Notes: generated by a model from the sequence alone, not told the origin. A DNA stretch of 64,000 nucleotides from Mucilaginibacter pedocola (GCF_002013915.1 NZ_MBTF01000012.1:1-64000); one strand, 5' to 3'. Positions 19,712 to 29,755 are shown, numbered from the stretch's first letter. Numbers and translations: made by a program.

Positions 19712-22700
19712 TTAAAATTCAGCGTTGATACCAAAGGTTACCGTACGTGGCGAAGGATACCTGCCCAGGTCGATATTGGTTAAAAACACGTTTTGGTTCA
19801 TGGCGCCTATCTCGGGGTCTAAGCCTTTGTATTTGGTGAACGTGTACAGGTTTTGGCCATTGGCAAATACCTTAAGCCTATTCATCTTTATTTTGCGCGT
19901 CCATTGCTGCGGCAGGTTCCAGGCCAGGTTTACATTCTGTATCCTGAGGTACGAGCCGCTTTCCAAAAACCTGTCAGACGTGAACAGGTTGGGGTTATCC
20001 AACCCGCCACGCGGCGCAGGTATATTAGATGTAGGGTTGCTCGGGCTCCAGAAGTTGGCTGATGACTGTAGTTGGTTAACATACAAGCCCGATAGGCCTG
20101 CGGTAGTGTAGTTCAATGCGTTCAATATTTTGGCACCGTACGAGCCACTCAGGAAAACACTCAGGTCGACCGATTTGTAAGAGAATGTATTGGTAATACC
20201 GTAAGTGAATTTAGGATTAGGATTGCCCAGGTAGGTTTGGTCTTTCTCGTCTATCTTACCATCGTTATTCAAATCTTTATACCTGATATCGCCCAACCAG
20301 GTGCCTGTAGCGCTGCGCTCGATAGGGCGGCCAAATTGCGGTATAGAACTTGCCAGTTCGGCATCGCTTTTAAATATACCATCGGTTACGTAGCCATAAA
20401 ATTCGCCTACGGCCTGCCCTACTGCTGTGCGGGTAACGCCCCTGCTTAAAAAGCCATTGGCAATGTTACCGGCAATAAATGGCGTACCGTTGGCCAGCGA
20501 AAGCACCTTGTTTTTGTAGTGAGAGAAGACGAGGGTGGTGTTCCATCTGAAATCTTTACTTGCAATATTCCTGCTGTTGATAGAGAACTCGAAGCCTTTG
20601 TTACTCAGTTTACCCGAGTTAAAGTAAGGCGGGTTTACGCCACCCAAATACGAGCCGCCCGCGCCTTCGCCCACCAAAAATGCAGGTAAAGCCGCCTGGA
20701 AAAGGAAGTTTTTAGAAGTACGGTCGTAATAGTCGGCCGATGCCTCTATCCTATTGTTAAACAAACTAAAATCGATACCGAAATCGGTTTGAATACCCGA
20801 TTCCCAAGTAAGGTTGGCGTTGGCAATCTTGTCGATAAGGAAGCCTGTACCAAAGCCTGTTGCCGATGGCTTAAGCGCAGCACCATACAGGTAATTCGGT
20901 ACGTTTTGGTTACCCACCTGGCCATAGCTGGCGCGAAGTTTTATATTGTCTGCAACGCCTTTAACGCCGGCCATAAACTTCTCTTCGGATAAGCGCCACG
21001 ATATGGCCAACGATGGAAAGAAGCCGGTTTGGTGCCCTTCAGAAAACTTAGAAGACCTATCTGAACGGCCGGTAGCAGTAAGGCTATATTTGCCATTGTA
21101 GGTATACACTATACGCGCAATACCCGATTGCATCGACTGGCTGCCTTTATACTCATCCACCCGTGCCGATTTGGCATCGCCGAGGTTAAGTGTCTGCAGA
21201 TCGTTGCTGTAGAAGCTTTGGGCAAAAGCGCCGATGCCATTCCATTGCGCCTCGTTAACCTCGTAACCCAAAGTGGCATAAATATTATGTTTTGCAGCGA
21301 AGGTGTGGTTGTAAGAGAAATACTCTTTCCAGCCCCAATAGTACTGGCTCTGCCACGACTCGTTAAGCGTTGCCGTTTTGTTTACAAAGCCGCCCCATGC
21401 ATAAGTAGGGTTAAATTGCAGCGCTTTAGACCAATTGAAGTCGCCGTTAACTTCCGAGCGAAGGGTCAGGTCGCGGTATAGCTTCAGATCTGCATACAGG
21501 CTGCTGTTAACGTTATGCCTAACCAGCGTATTGGTTAATGACAATGCTTGTGCAACGGGGTTAATAGTACCGCCGGTAGCGTTTGGACCGGTTGTTATAG
21601 GACCGGCAAAGGTACCATCGGGGTTTCTCACCGCTACATCGGGTGCGCTTAACAAGGCGGTGTAAATAATACCATTGTTATCGCTCAACCCGCGGTTTTC
21701 TTCGGCGCGACTGCCGCCTATTACGGCACCAAACTTAAGCCACTCTTTTACCTGCGAGTTGATGTTTGAGCGCAGGCTGTAGCGTTTGTATTTGCTGCCC
21801 AAAATGGTTCCGTCCTGGTTAAAATAACCGCCTGAAACGTAATAGTCGGTACCATCCTTACCGCCCGAAACCGATAATTGATGGCTCTGCTGCGGTGCGG
21901 TGCGAAAAACCTCGTTCTGCCAGTTGGTGCCCAATCCTAAAAGCTCAGGCGAGGCAAACTCCGACCTACGCGCGACCTGCACATTATCGGCAAGGGCATT
22001 TTGCAAGGCGGCATATTGCTGCAGGTTCATCATAGGCAAAAATTTGCCCTGTTGCTGAAAGCCGTAGTAGCTATCGTACCCTATACGGGCATTTCCGTTT
22101 TTACCACGTTTTGTAGTGACGATAATTACACCGTTAGAACCGCGCGAACCGTAAATTGCGGTTGAAGATGCGTCTTTCAATACGTCGATAGATTCGATAT
22201 CACTTGGGTTTATCAATGATAAAGGGCTAACGGCTACTTCATCGTTATTACCCAAAGCAGCTGAACGCCCACTGGTAGCGCGGTTGTTGGCATCGCCAAA
22301 AATGGGTACGCCATCAATTACATACAAAGGTTCGTTAGAACCCGACAGTGAAGATATACCACGAATATGCACCGATGTTTGGCTACCCGGCGCGCCGGAG
22401 TTTTGCGTAACAGTAACGCCCGCAACCCTGCCTTGTAATAATTGATCTACGCTGGGTTGAGGCACGTTTGCAAAATCGCTTGCTTTTAATGAGGATATTG
22501 CGCCGTTTACGTCCTGCCTTTTTTGCTGGCCGTAGCCAATAACTACCACATCAGACAAGGCGGTAGATACACTGATTAAAGTAACGTTGATAACGGTTCG
22601 TTTACCGATAACTACATCCTGGGTTTTCATCCCGATGAAAGAGAAGGTAAGTTCGGTAGTGCCGGCGCGTACGCTGAGGCTGTAATTACCATCCTTGTCT

Positions 22701-22870
22701 GTGATCGCGGCCGACTGGCTGTTTTTAGCTCGTACAGATACGCCCGGCAGGGTTAGCCTTTTTTCGTCGCTCACGGTCCCCTTGATTACCGTGGACGCGG
22801 TTTGCGCCCCTGCCCGCGGGCATACAAAAAGCGACAAAAACAGCAGTGCCATTAGTAGAATTTTTCGCAT
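19712..22870 (-). CDS. SusC/RagA-family TonB-dependent outer-membrane transporter, PUL2
   Basis: 1052 aa. A signal peptide (MRKILLMALLFLSLFVCPRAGAQ) precedes a carboxypeptidase-regulatory-like domain (about 27-110) ending in VVVIGYGQQKRQDV, the usual TonB-box neighbourhood. The plug domain (about 115-245) has VAGVTVTQNSGAPG, VHIRGISSL, PLYVIDGVP and IYGSRGSNGVIIVTTK, and is followed by a beta-barrel to the C-terminal Phe. It is the TonB-driven channel of PUL2 and first gene of the susC-susD-SGBP transcript. A promoter is predicted near 23217-23251, giving a 5' leader of about 340 nt that starts with a strong palindrome. Confidence 0.96.
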   Translation of the reverse strand: MRKILLMALLFLSLFVCPRAGAQTASTVIKGTVSDEKRLTLPGVSVRAKNSQSAAITDKDGNYSLSVRAGTTELTFSFIGMKTQDVVIGKRTVINVTLISVSTALSDVVVIGYGQQKRQDVNGAISSLKASDFANVPQPSVDQLLQGRVAGVTVTQNSGAPGSQTSVHIRGISSLSGSNEPLYVIDGVPIFGDANNRATSGRSAALGNNDEVAVSPLSLINPSDIESIDVLKDASSTAIYGSRGSNGVIIVTTKRGKNGNARIGYDSYYGFQQQGKFLPMMNLQQYAALQNALADNVQVARRSEFASPELLGLGTNWQNEVFRTAPQQSHQLSVSGGKDGTDYYVSGGYFNQDGTILGSKYKRYSLRSNINSQVKEWLKFGAVIGGSRAEENRGLSDNNGIIYTALLSAPDVAVRNPDGTFAGPITTGPNATGGTINPVAQALSLTNTLVRHNVNSSLYADLKLYRDLTLRSEVNGDFNWSKALQFNPTYAWGGFVNKTATLNESWQSQYYWGWKEYFSYNHTFAAKHNIYATLGYEVNEAQWNGIGAFAQSFYSNDLQTLNLGDAKSARVDEYKGSQSMQSGIARIVYTYNGKYSLTATGRSDRSSKFSEGHQTGFFPSLAISWRLSEEKFMAGVKGVADNIKLRASYGQVGNQNVPNYLYGAALKPSATGFGTGFLIDKIANANLTWESGIQTDFGIDFSLFNNRIEASADYYDRTSKNFLFQAALPAFLVGEGAGGSYLGGVNPPYFNSGKLSNKGFEFSINSRNIASKDFRWNTTLVFSHYKNKVLSLANGTPFIAGNIANGFLSRGVTRTAVGQAVGEFYGYVTDGIFKSDAELASSIPQFGRPIERSATGTWLGDIRYKDLNNDGKIDEKDQTYLGNPNPKFTYGITNTFSYKSVDLSVFLSGSYGAKILNALNYTTAGLSGLYVNQLQSSANFWSPSNPTSNIPAPRGGLDNPNLFTSDRFLESGSYLRIQNVNLAWNLPQQWTRKIKMNRLKVFANGQNLYTFTKYKGLDPEIGAMNQNVFLTNIDLGRYPSPRTVTFGINAEF

Positions 22871-23173
22871 AATGATTGGTTAAATTGTTAATTGGTTTAT
22901 TGTTAATTTTTGGTTATACGTGTTAAAACAACACCAATTTGCCAACGCATATATGCGCAACGCGAGGCACAGAAAAGTATGCTTAACTGTTAGCTTAACG
23001 CGATGCCTGTAATGCTTTGCAGGCGCCTGCTTCAATAAAATTGTAAAACTTTTTTAGGAGTGTTTACCCTGCATGCCTTGTGCGGTTGCAGCAAATTGGT
23101 TTTGTTGAAAGTAAAAGTATGAGGAGGGCAACTACCGGTTGTGGATTAATAGGGGCACAAATGTCAACCTTAA

Positions 23174-23208
23174 TTAAGTATTTAATTTTCAATAAATTAA
23201 ATACTTAA
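23174..23208. repeat. 15-bp perfect AT-rich palindrome in the PUL2 susC leader
   Basis: TTAAGTATTTAATTT (23174-23188), a 5-nt loop TCAAT, then AAATTAAATACTTAA (23194-23208). It lies between the end of the HTCS gene and susC, immediately downstream of the predicted susC promoter. It could be an operator, a 5' stabilising hairpin in the mRNA, or a weak terminator for the HTCS gene. Confidence 0.7.
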
Positions 23209-23216
23209 CAGACAAG

Positions 23217-23251
23217 CAAATATAGATAAAATGATAAAACAAAGTTACAAA
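23217..23251 (-). promoter_or_regulatory. Predicted promoter of PUL2 susC
   Basis: On the minus strand, TTTG (23251-23248), a 23-nt spacer and TATATTTG (23224-23217). The -7 box is a full match to TANNTTTG; the spacer is at the long end of the known range, as expected of an activated promoter. Transcription would begin near 23211. No other TANNTTTG box was seen between here and susC. Confidence 0.5.
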
Positions 23252-23288
23252 TGTGTACCCAAAGGCTTGGGCAAGCAACTTGTTTTAG

Positions 23289-26200
23289 CTACTGCTGTTC
23301 CGCTTCTTCGGCGGCATCGTGGTACTTAGAGGGGATGCTATTGAACTCTTCCTTAAACATCTTCACAAAATACTTTTGGCTTTTAAAGCCCACTTTATGG
23401 CATACCTGCGAAATGGTTAAATGCCCCGACTCCAGCAACTGTGCGGCGCGTTTCATCCGCATAGAGCGGACGAACTCGTTGGGGGTTTTACCCGTCATGG
23501 CGAGTATTTTTTTATAGAGGGTGTAGCGGCTTACAAAAACCTCGCTGCTTAGTTCCTCTACAGAAAAATTGGGGTTAGATATATTTTTATCTATCAACAC
23601 CAAAACCTTTTTAAAGAAGGCCTCATCCGGTGAATCAGTAACCATTTCGCTTGGGTTTACCTCTACCTGCTTAGTATAGGTTTTCCGCATGCTTTCCTGC
23701 TGGCTCAGGATGTTTTTTATTTTCGATTGCAGGATATCGAAATTGAATGGTTTAGTCAGGTAATCGGTAGCACCTGTTTCCAGGCCTTTCAGTTGCTGGT
23801 CTTCCCCGGTCATGGCGGTGAGTAGTATCACGGGGATGTGCGATGTACGTTTGTCGGCCTTTATTTTTACACAAAGGTCGATGCCGTTCATTTCGGGCAT
23901 AGTAATATCACTCACAATTAAATTGGGGTGCTGCGCAAGTGCTTTTTGCCAGCCCTTCTTACCGTTTTCGGCTTCGATAACGTTAAATGCTGATGACAGA
24001 TTATCCTTGATATAAAACCGCAGTTCGTCGTTATCTTCTACCAATAATACGGTTTGCTTTTTGCTATCGCGTTTATCCTTTTGTTCTAATAAAGCAGGCA
24101 CTACTTCCACAGCAGGCTCGTACGATTCATGAACGGGGGCATCGCTACCGCTGCCGCCTGCTATGCGGATAACAGGCAATAAAACAGTAAAGCAACTGCC
24201 CTTATCAGGCTCACTCTCTACGGTTATTTCGCCTCCCTGTAGTTTTATAAATTCTTTGGTGATAGATAAACCTATCCCGCTACCCTGGTTCAGCATCGAA
24301 TCGGGCAGATCGTTTTGAAAGAATGGGTCAAAAATTAGGGCCAGCTTATCTTTGGGCATACCTATACCTGTATCTGCAACCTTAATTTCAAGGCGTTGCT
24401 GCCCTTTATCATCGCCCTCCACCACCGTTAACATAACGCTTACGCTACCGCCCTCGAGTGTAAATTTATACGCATTAGAGAGCAGGTTGAACATAATGCG
24501 TTCCATCTTGTCGTGATCGAAGCAGGTGTGATACGCCGCCACTTCCGAATCGAAAATAAAGCGGATGTGCTTTTGCTCGGCCACATCGGTAAACGCAAAG
24601 GAAAGGTCTTTAATAAAGCTGATAATGTCGCCATTAGTTTTTTGCAGTTTCAACTGCTGGTGCTCCATTTTCCTGAAATCGAGCAATTGGTTTACCAGAT
24701 TAAGCAAGCGTTTGGCGTTGCGGTTTACTGTTAGCAGCTGGCGTTTCACCTCAGGCTCGTCCACCTGCTGTATAACCTTATCTACCGGAGCCATAATTAG
24801 CGATAGCGGTGTACGAAACTCGTGGCTTACGTTCGTGAGGAATTTTATCTTCATCAGGTCAAGCTCGTGCATGCGCTGAGCCTCACCCCTTTCTTTTTCA
24901 ATAGCAAATTGCGCACGCAGCTTCCGGATACCCCGCTGCCTGATGTACAATAAGGTACCAATGGCCAGCAACACATAAAAGGCATAGGCCCCGGTGGTTT
25001 TCCAAAATGGCGGTGCGATATGAATATTCAGTGTTAATTCGCGCCTGTACCAGCGCTCATTGCTGCCTGCACGCACACGGAAAGTGTAATAGCCCGGGTC
25101 GAGGTTGGTGTAACCGGCCCGGCGGATGTTGTTGTCGGCATTTATCCAATCTTTATCAAACCCTTGCATGCGGTATTGATATTTCACCTTTCCGGGATTA
25201 AAGTAATTCAGCGCAGCAAACTCTATAGCAAATACGTTATCATCATAATTCAGCTCCAGCTCGTTAAGCATACTTATCGATTTTGGCAGCAACACCCTGC
25301 CGTTTATCTTCTCGCCAACGCCGGCACTTTTATTAAACACCTGGAAATCGGTAAATATCAACTCAGGCTCTTTCAGAGTGCTGTTTATGCCCGATGGTTT
25401 AAATACATTAAAACCATTACCACCACCAAAAAGCAATTCGCCATCACGAGTTTTTAACGAGGAGTTTTCAGAATACTCCCGCCCCTGCAAACCCTCCGCC
25501 TCGTTATAATTCACAAACCTGAACTTCAGCTTACTACCGCTCCTGTCGACAAATATGCTGGATAGGCCATTGGGCGTGCTTGCCCATATATTATTGCGGC
25601 TTACTTGTTGCATATCAATAACTGTATTATCGGGCAGGCCGTCTCGCTTGTTCAGGTTAGTAAAATCGCCCGTGCGATAGTCGAATATGCTGATGCCTTC
25701 GCGCGTACTGATCCATATTAAACCGTCGGTATCCTCCAGTATATTGTTGGTATTATTGTTTATAAGGCTATTGGGCTTCGTATCATCGTGCAAAAAGTGC
25801 AAAAACCTATGATCTTTTTTCACCAGCAGGTCCAACCCGTAGGCGGTAACTATCCACACGTTTCTGCGGCTATCCTCAATTACTGCACTGATGTAGTTTG
25901 AGTGCAGCGAGTTCTTACTCATATCGCCATCAAACCGGTATGCGGCAACTACATTCCGTTTTTTATCCAACACGTTTAGCCCGGCAGATAGCGTGCCCAC
26001 CAACAGGTTACCCTCGCTATCCTCGTTAATGGAGTTAACGCGGTCTTCAGATATGGTATTTGCATCGCCCTCGGTGTGTTTATAATGCCTGAAGGTGCTC
26101 CCATCAAAACGATCTAACCCGCCGTAATAGGTGCCTATCCAAAGCATCCGCTCATGGTCTATAAAAAGCTTTACAATGACGTTATTTGTAAGGCTGTTTT

Positions 26201-27437
26201 TGTTGGTTGTGCTGTGCAGGTATTGTTTAAAGGTGCCGGCTTTCCGGTCCCAATAAATAAGCCCGCCGCCGTTAGTACCTATCCATATATTGCCTGCAGC
26301 ATCCTCGGCAAAGGTGTTTACATCGCTAAACGGCAAGCTCCCCTTGTCCGACAAATGGTGGGTATAACTGGCAAACTTGATAATGTTTTGGTGATAATAG
26401 CTAATGCCGCGTTTGTAGCTTCCGCACCATATAATGCCCGCATCATCTTTATAAAGGCAGGTAATACTATTTTGCCCGAGGGATTTATCGTCGTCTTCCC
26501 TATTGAGCAAGTACTCTGTTTTTAAGTCCTTTTTGTTGATGAGGTTTATACCGCCATGGTCGGTAGCTATCCACATCCGGCCCTGGTTGTCCTGGGTAAC
26601 GTCGGATATTACATCGGTATTGAGGCAGCCGGGGCCTTTTAAAAAATGCTTAAAAACATGCTTATCGAGGCTTATATAGTAAACACCCTTAGAAAAACTG
26701 GGCACAAAAGCCCATACATCGTCCTGCTTATCTATAAATATTTTATAGCCCGAACTTAAGCCCGGCGGCAACTGCCCCAAATGGAAACGCAGGTTTACTT
26801 TATAGGTTTTAGGGTCCAATCGTTCCAGTATGCCCAAGCCCGACGACACCCAGATATTGCCTTTAGAATCTACCGATAGATCGGTTACCAGGTTCGATGA
26901 AATAGTGGTGGTATCAGCATCGTTATGAAGCAGGTTTATGGTTTGTTTGGTTATCTGGTCGTACTTAAACAAACCCTGGCTTTTATTATGTTGCAGGAAC
27001 CAAAAATTGCCGAACCTATCTTTCTTCAGGGCCAAAATATAGGTATCGTACACCTTTATTTTGTACATAAAGGTTTTCAGGTTTTGGCTAAACTTTTCGG
27101 TAGCGGGGTCGTAAATATTAAAGCCGGTGCGGGTTTCTATCCACAATTTATCTTCGGGGCCCGGCGTAATGCTCATGATGTAATCATCGTTAAGGCTGGT
27201 GGTATCGCCGGTGATGTGCTTAAAGGTTTTAAAGCGGTAACCATCGTACTTATTGAGGCCCGATAGCGTGCCTATCCACATAAAACCGCGTTTATCCTTG
27301 TAAATACAATTCACCTGGTTATGCGATAGCCCGTTGCCAATACCAAGCCGCGAAAACCTGAACTGGCTGTTTTGGGCCACAGCCGTACCAACTACAAAGT
27401 GCAGCAAAATAAACAGCAGTACCCGTGTTGGCTTCAT
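23289..27437 (-). CDS. Hybrid two-component system regulator (HTCS), PUL2
   Basis: 1382 aa. A signal peptide (MKPTRVLLFILLHFVVGTAVAQ) precedes about 14 propeller repeats (FMWIGTLSGLNKYDGY, MWIATDHGG, IWIGTNGGG and similar, about 30-690), a Y_Y_Y domain (about 730-800), and a membrane segment (TTGAYAFYVLLAIGTLLYI). HisKA has the acceptor in SHEFRTPLSL (His872). The ATPase boxes are NAYKFT, DTGIGMP and GIGLSI. The receiver has Asp1177 in SDITMPEMNG, and the C-terminal AraC domain ends near VCHKVGFKSQKYF. It lies directly upstream of and co-directional with PUL2 susC, so it most likely senses a PUL2 glycan fragment and activates that operon. Domain order is the same as in the HTCS at 10844, but the sequences differ clearly. 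Confidence 0.95.
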   Translation of the reverse strand: MKPTRVLLFILLHFVVGTAVAQNSQFRFSRLGIGNGLSHNQVNCIYKDKRGFMWIGTLSGLNKYDGYRFKTFKHITGDTTSLNDDYIMSITPGPEDKLWIETRTGFNIYDPATEKFSQNLKTFMYKIKVYDTYILALKKDRFGNFWFLQHNKSQGLFKYDQITKQTINLLHNDADTTTISSNLVTDLSVDSKGNIWVSSGLGILERLDPKTYKVNLRFHLGQLPPGLSSGYKIFIDKQDDVWAFVPSFSKGVYYISLDKHVFKHFLKGPGCLNTDVISDVTQDNQGRMWIATDHGGINLINKKDLKTEYLLNREDDDKSLGQNSITCLYKDDAGIIWCGSYKRGISYYHQNIIKFASYTHHLSDKGSLPFSDVNTFAEDAAGNIWIGTNGGGLIYWDRKAGTFKQYLHSTTNKNSLTNNVIVKLFIDHERMLWIGTYYGGLDRFDGSTFRHYKHTEGDANTISEDRVNSINEDSEGNLLVGTLSAGLNVLDKKRNVVAAYRFDGDMSKNSLHSNYISAVIEDSRRNVWIVTAYGLDLLVKKDHRFLHFLHDDTKPNSLINNNTNNILEDTDGLIWISTREGISIFDYRTGDFTNLNKRDGLPDNTVIDMQQVSRNNIWASTPNGLSSIFVDRSGSKLKFRFVNYNEAEGLQGREYSENSSLKTRDGELLFGGGNGFNVFKPSGINSTLKEPELIFTDFQVFNKSAGVGEKINGRVLLPKSISMLNELELNYDDNVFAIEFAALNYFNPGKVKYQYRMQGFDKDWINADNNIRRAGYTNLDPGYYTFRVRAGSNERWYRRELTLNIHIAPPFWKTTGAYAFYVLLAIGTLLYIRQRGIRKLRAQFAIEKERGEAQRMHELDLMKIKFLTNVSHEFRTPLSLIMAPVDKVIQQVDEPEVKRQLLTVNRNAKRLLNLVNQLLDFRKMEHQQLKLQKTNGDIISFIKDLSFAFTDVAEQKHIRFIFDSEVAAYHTCFDHDKMERIMFNLLSNAYKFTLEGGSVSVMLTVVEGDDKGQQRLEIKVADTGIGMPKDKLALIFDPFFQNDLPDSMLNQGSGIGLSITKEFIKLQGGEITVESEPDKGSCFTVLLPVIRIAGGSGSDAPVHESYEPAVEVVPALLEQKDKRDSKKQTVLLVEDNDELRFYIKDNLSSAFNVIEAENGKKGWQKALAQHPNLIVSDITMPEMNGIDLCVKIKADKRTSHIPVILLTAMTGEDQQLKGLETGATDYLTKPFNFDILQSKIKNILSQQESMRKTYTKQVEVNPSEMVTDSPDEAFFKKVLVLIDKNISNPNFSVEELSSEVFVSRYTLYKKILAMTGKTPNEFVRSMRMKRAAQLLESGHLTISQVCHKVGFKSQKYFVKMFKEEFNSIPSKYHDAAEEAEQQ

Positions 27438-27582
27438 CAGGATATTAATAATATAATTGGTTTTATCCCACGGTTAATGGGATCTTAAATATAGAATTAA
27501 TATTGATGAAATGTAGATATATCGGCGATAAGTAGCGATGGTGAATGTAAATATGTGCTATATTTATTGAAGCTTTTACTAA

Positions 27583-28104
27583 ATGACCTTTCCACTCTCT
27601 GTCCGTTTTAACAGGCCTCTACAAACAGATATCACTCCCGGCAACAAGGCCCAGGTGTTACAGCTGATAAAGGATGGTATTATATCAAAGAAAGCAGACA
27701 TGGTTATTACAGAAGATATGTCGGTTAGCTACAAAGGGACAACATCAACCATGAAAGGCTCTATATTTGGCAGCGTTGATAGCGGTATTTTTAGCCTAAC
27801 ATACGAAAACGACAACTGGTTATTGAAGTACCAGATTGATATGCGCGAACTCTTCATTTTCACATCCATATTGGCTGTTGTTATGGAAGTTTTTACGCTT
27901 TCTATTAAGGGGCCGTGGTGGTTTGGTGTGGCGGCATTTTTGTGGGTATGCGGTGCTAATTGGGCAGTAACGGTAGTAAGGCACGGCTTTTTAGCCAATA
28001 ATATTGCCGACGAAATAAATGAACAAACAGGTGGAAAACCAAAAGTGGAAGCAACCGAAATTGAAAATGATAAAATGACCGGAGAACTTAAAAGTTGGTT
28101 TTAA
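27583..28104 (+). CDS. Hypothetical membrane protein with two transmembrane segments
   Basis: 173 aa, no family recognised. Residues about 1-90 are soluble and beta-rich (DMSVSYKG, SIFGSVDSGIFSLTYEN). Two adjacent hydrophobic helices follow at about 92-112 and 114-136 (LFIFTSILAVVMEVFTLSI; WWFGVAAFLWVCGANWAV), then a charged tail. It is divergent from the PUL2 HTCS gene (146 nt between) and convergent with the next gene, so it is probably transcribed alone. A near-match to the -7 box (TATATTTA) lies about 20 nt upstream. Codon use resembles the neighbours. Function unknown. Confidence 0.7.
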   Translation: MTFPLSVRFNRPLQTDITPGNKAQVLQLIKDGIISKKADMVITEDMSVSYKGTTSTMKGSIFGSVDSGIFSLTYENDNWLLKYQIDMRELFIFTSILAVVMEVFTLSIKGPWWFGVAAFLWVCGANWAVTVVRHGFLANNIADEINEQTGGKPKVEATEIENDKMTGELKSWF

Positions 28105-28157
28105 CGGGTGACAACATCCTCATTTAAACTCTCCAGTCAATTTATCGCAAACTGCCT

Positions 28158-28724
28158 CTACTGCTCAAAATTCACCCCATCAATAGCCAGTTCTTTGCAA
28201 TTGATAGACAATACGGCGCTCCCGTAACTATCGCTGTACCCTACTGCCGAAAATTGGTCGGAGTAGGAATAGAGTGAGCCTTGTTTGAATTTCAGCGTTT
28301 TAACTACTTTGCGACTTGTCGGGTCGGTTATAGTAATACTACCATCGAATTTAGCTTTGTTGCGGGCCAGTATCTTCAACATTTCGGGGCTTAGGTTTTT
28401 GGCCTCCGCACCAATGTAGGCGTTACCATTACGCGGGCGTGGTGTGCCCGGGAGTTTTACTTTGGCGCTGTCTTTACCCGCTTTGGCCGTTTTTGCGTCT
28501 GCAGGCGCATGCTCCTCATCATCCTCGTAGCGGCTTATGGTGAGGTTTACCGATGTAAGCTCGGTTACTATGGGTTTGCCGCCGTCCATAACGGTCATTA
28601 ACATTTTGTTTTTCTTTTCGGTATCTGTCGCCGTTAGCTCGTCACGTTGCGCAAAGCAGCTCCCTTCTTTTAAAATTACTATCAGGGCGGCTAAGCCAAC
28701 CAGTGCAAAAATTACTTTTTTCAT
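28158..28724 (-). CDS. Secreted protein with TssD/Hcp-like C-terminal domain
   Basis: 188 aa with an N-terminal hydrophobic signal (MKKVIFALVGLAALIVILKE, Cys near 23). A charged Asp/Glu/Lys-rich stretch (about 65-100) is followed by a beta-rich part: GSITITD, VVKTLKFKQGSLYSYSDQF (about 145-163) and AVLSINCKELAIDG (about 170-183). This order resembles the Bacteroidota T6SS tube protein TssD/Hcp (F-x-G-x-x-x-x-Y-S-x-x-F, then a strand and a final strand). Real TssD has no export signal and no acidic insert, and no other T6SS gene is in the window. I infer a TssD-fold envelope protein, not a T6SS tube. It is the last gene of the ankyrin/TPR cluster, 44 nt behind the second ankyrin gene. Confidence 0.6.
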   Translation of the reverse strand: MKKVIFALVGLAALIVILKEGSCFAQRDELTATDTEKKNKMLMTVMDGGKPIVTELTSVNLTISRYEDDEEHAPADAKTAKAGKDSAKVKLPGTPRPRNGNAYIGAEAKNLSPEMLKILARNKAKFDGSITITDPTSRKVVKTLKFKQGSLYSYSDQFSAVGYSDSYGSAVLSINCKELAIDGVNFEQ

Positions 28725-28768
28725 GATGTGTATATCTTAATGTGAAACCATTGAGCCTATCAGGCCCT

Positions 28769-29743
28769 TTATTCTCCGGCACCGGCAACTAATAGTTGCT
28801 CCAGTATTTCGGTATAGCCGCGCTCGCTGGCAAAATCCATAGCGCTGCGGCCGTCGTTATCAACAGCTGTAGCTTCGGCACCTTGTTCCAGCAGCATGGC
28901 GGTAAAATCGTTAAAACCGCATTGGGCGGCCACAATTAGCGGTGTTTCGCCAAAGCTATTGCGCGAGTTTACCTCTGCCCCTGCCTTTATCAGCGTTTTG
29001 CCTAAATGGTGTTTACCCATACCCGCTGCAAAATGCAATGCCGAGTTGCCATTAAGCACATGCTGGTTTACATCGGCACCGTTTTTTAGCAGCAGTTCTG
29101 CCAGGTGGATGTTAGAGTTGCGTACCGCCAGTATTAGCGGGCTTACACCTTCGTTATTCAACTCATTGGTATTTACGCCATCGCTTTTCAGCAGGGCAAT
29201 TACCGTTTCGCTTTGGTTATTGTAAACCGCCTGGTGCAGCGGCGTATTGCCATGGTCGTCTTTACGGTTGGTGTTTTCGCCGCCTAAGTTGGTTACCAGG
29301 TCGCGCATACCATTAGCAGTGGCATGGTCGAGCAGGCTGTAGCCACCGTTATCTTTGGTATCGGTAGCCGCGCCAAGCGAAACAAGGTAAAGGGCGGTCT
29401 CTGTTTTCCCCGCCAGCACGGCATAGAAAACCGGTGTTTGCCCGTAATTATTGCTTGCGTTCACGTCAGCACCGGCATCTGTAAGCAGTTTTAGCAGTTC
29501 TTTACTCCCCGCGCGTGCTGCGCAGTGCAAAGGCGTTTCGCTTGTATTGTTGGCCAGGTTAACATCTGCACCGGCATCAACCAGCATTTTGGCAATATCT
29601 TTAGCGCCCTTTGTGCAAACGTAGTAAAGCGGCGTATTGCCCAGGGCATCGCGCTTATCTACGTTTATTCCGCCCTTTTTTAAGAAGGCCTGTACTATTC
29701 CTTTTTGTGCGTTTTTGCACGCATTCAAAAACATGTTATCCAT
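28769..29743 (-). CDS. Ankyrin-repeat protein (324 aa)
   Basis: 324 aa made almost wholly of about nine ankyrin repeats from residue 7 to the end, with the usual G-N-T-P-L-H and G-A-D-V-N turns (GNTPLYYVCTKG, TPLHCAARAGS, GADVNASNNYGQTP, GNSALHFAAGMG). No signal peptide or membrane segment was seen, so it should be cytoplasmic unless exported another way. Such solenoids bind other proteins. It is 12 nt downstream of a second ankyrin gene and 44 nt upstream of the TssD-like secreted protein. A partner among these neighbours is plausible but not shown. Confidence 0.9.
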   Translation of the reverse strand: MDNMFLNACKNAQKGIVQAFLKKGGINVDKRDALGNTPLYYVCTKGAKDIAKMLVDAGADVNLANNTSETPLHCAARAGSKELLKLLTDAGADVNASNNYGQTPVFYAVLAGKTETALYLVSLGAATDTKDNGGYSLLDHATANGMRDLVTNLGGENTNRKDDHGNTPLHQAVYNNQSETVIALLKSDGVNTNELNNEGVSPLILAVRNSNIHLAELLLKNGADVNQHVLNGNSALHFAAGMGKHHLGKTLIKAGAEVNSRNSFGETPLIVAAQCGFNDFTAMLLEQGAEATAVDNDGRSAMDFASERGYTEILEQLLVAGAGE

Positions 29744-29755
29744 AGATATTTATAG

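Noticed and set aside
19693..19734. Longer start for PUL2 susD
   Set aside because: It overlaps susC and spoils the lipoprotein signal.
28158..28724. Part of a type VI secretion system
   Set aside because: Only a resemblance to TssD; the protein has a Sec signal and no other T6SS component is present.
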